In this document: positions 63,726 to 64,000 of the stretch, piece after piece
Layout: each line of letters opens with the position of its first letter
Numbering within the stretch: the first letter of the stretch is position 1
DNA from: Xiheicaenibacterium sp046351325
GTDB lineage: Bacteria > Myxococcota_A > Polyangia > Polyangiales > Polyangiaceae
Reading direction: 5' to 3'
DNA: 64,000 nucleotides
NCBI GenBank assembly: GCA_046351325.1
Contig: JAXLYR010000006.1
Span: forward strand, 1-64,000
The notes under the pieces: generated by a model
What the model saw: only the letters and a program-made list of their open reading frames with translations
Database searches by the model: none
What the model was told of the DNA's origin: nothing
Translations under genes and position numbers: made by a program

Positions 63726-64000
63726 TCAGATCCGCAGCTCGCTCTCGAGCGTTTGCAGCTTCATCCGAGCCATCGCGAGGTTTCCCTTCGCCTTGTCGAC
63801 GGCGAGGTAGATGAAGAGCGACGCGTGGTTCTTCGACGGCCGGATGAGGTGGAGCTGATCGTCGAGCGTGATGAGGATGTCTTGGATCCCGCCTTGAATG
63901 CCGAGCGACTTCATCGTGGCCATCTTCGCCTTCACGACCTGGCAGTTGCCGGCCGCGGCCATCTCCATGTCGAGCCGACCTTGGCCGCCGACGTTGCCGA
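63726..64000 (-). CDS. Roadblock/LC7-like protein (cut by window edge)
   Basis: The frame is open to the right edge, so the N-terminus is missing; about 91 codons are visible. The segment DITL-type ILITLDDQLHLIRPSKNHAS, LFIYLAVDKAKGNLAMARM and the closing helix LQTLESELRI fit the roadblock/LC7 fold (dimeric beta-sheet with two helices), which binds small GTPases. It precedes the DUF4388 proteins on the same strand. Some roadblock proteins of this type act with MglA-like GTPases. Confidence 0.65.
   Translation of the reverse strand, partial: GNVGGQGRLDMEMAAAGNCQVVKAKMATMKSLGIQGGIQDILITLDDQLHLIRPSKNHASLFIYLAVDKAKGNLAMARMKLQTLESELRI

Overview
The window looks like a piece of a large, very GC-rich chromosome of a myxobacterium (Polyangia type; this is inferred from style, not from a search). 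The signs are several Pkn2-type Ser/Thr kinases, many lipoproteins with Gly/Ser/Ala-rich linkers after the lipobox, a Myxococcus-type Cys-rich repeat (CDDGN...GDGC), TIGR02996 repeat-companion domains, DUF4388 and roadblock proteins, and codons ending mostly in G or C. No rRNA or tRNA gene was recognised, and both window edges cut genes.

Layout. (1) 1-6.5 kb: a type VI secretion delivery module with a DUF2169 protein (cut at the left edge), a prePAAR/PAAR membrane-inserting protein, two adjacent DcrB/EagR-type chaperones, an AAA ATPase, VgrG and a pesticin-like muramidase. (2) 6.6-16.2 kb: a dispersed urease locus, ureD, fused ureAB, ureC, ureF and a His-rich ureG. It is interleaved with a Cys-rich lipoprotein, a membrane/arrestin-like/ATPase operon and a propeller lipoprotein. 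ureAB and ureC carry many small indels although the active-site motifs survive; the accessory genes are intact. (3) 16.3-20.4 kb: a small orphan ORF, a Ser/Thr kinase with a tyrosine-kinase-like catalytic loop, a sterol-desaturase-family hydroxylase and a lipoprotein. (4) 20.4-29.9 kb: the most striking region, a four-gene operon with 4-bp stop/start overlaps at every junction. It encodes an active-looking Ser/Thr kinase, a pseudokinase fused to a pentaheme cytochrome c, a double cyclic-nucleotide-binding domain fused to a four-cluster ferredoxin and membrane anchor, and a tetraheme cytochrome fused to ferredoxin and flavoprotein modules.

(5) 30-46 kb: an accessory region with four TIGR02996 genes, an LRV-repeat protein, Cys-rich and MORN-like lipoproteins, a histidine-kinase remnant, a frameshifted double NTF2-like gene and several repeat families. 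(6) 46-54.5 kb: a SUKH protein, lipoproteins, a GH5-type glycosidase, a LytS/LytTR two-component operon led by an (alpha/alpha)6-barrel-like protein, a POTRA-only lipoprotein and a T6SS-flavoured small protein. (7) 54.5-64 kb: a SulP transporter with a beta-carbonic anhydrase, an NtrC-type regulator with its 7TM sensor kinase, a frameshifted serine beta-lactamase, and a DUF4388/roadblock regulatory cluster cut at the right edge.

How the parts relate. The T6SS genes form one delivery set. The four-gene redox operon looks like a regulated electron-transfer chain: periplasmic hemes, membrane-anchored Fe-S clusters, a flavin module, and two sensory inputs (phosphorylation and cyclic nucleotide). 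The window also holds three copies of a 69-70 bp hairpin element inserted into unrelated coding sequences. Two insertions are in frame. The third splits a TIGR02996 gene and appears to supply a new start codon. I found no described counterpart in memory; it resembles, in behaviour only, the Rickettsia palindromic elements.
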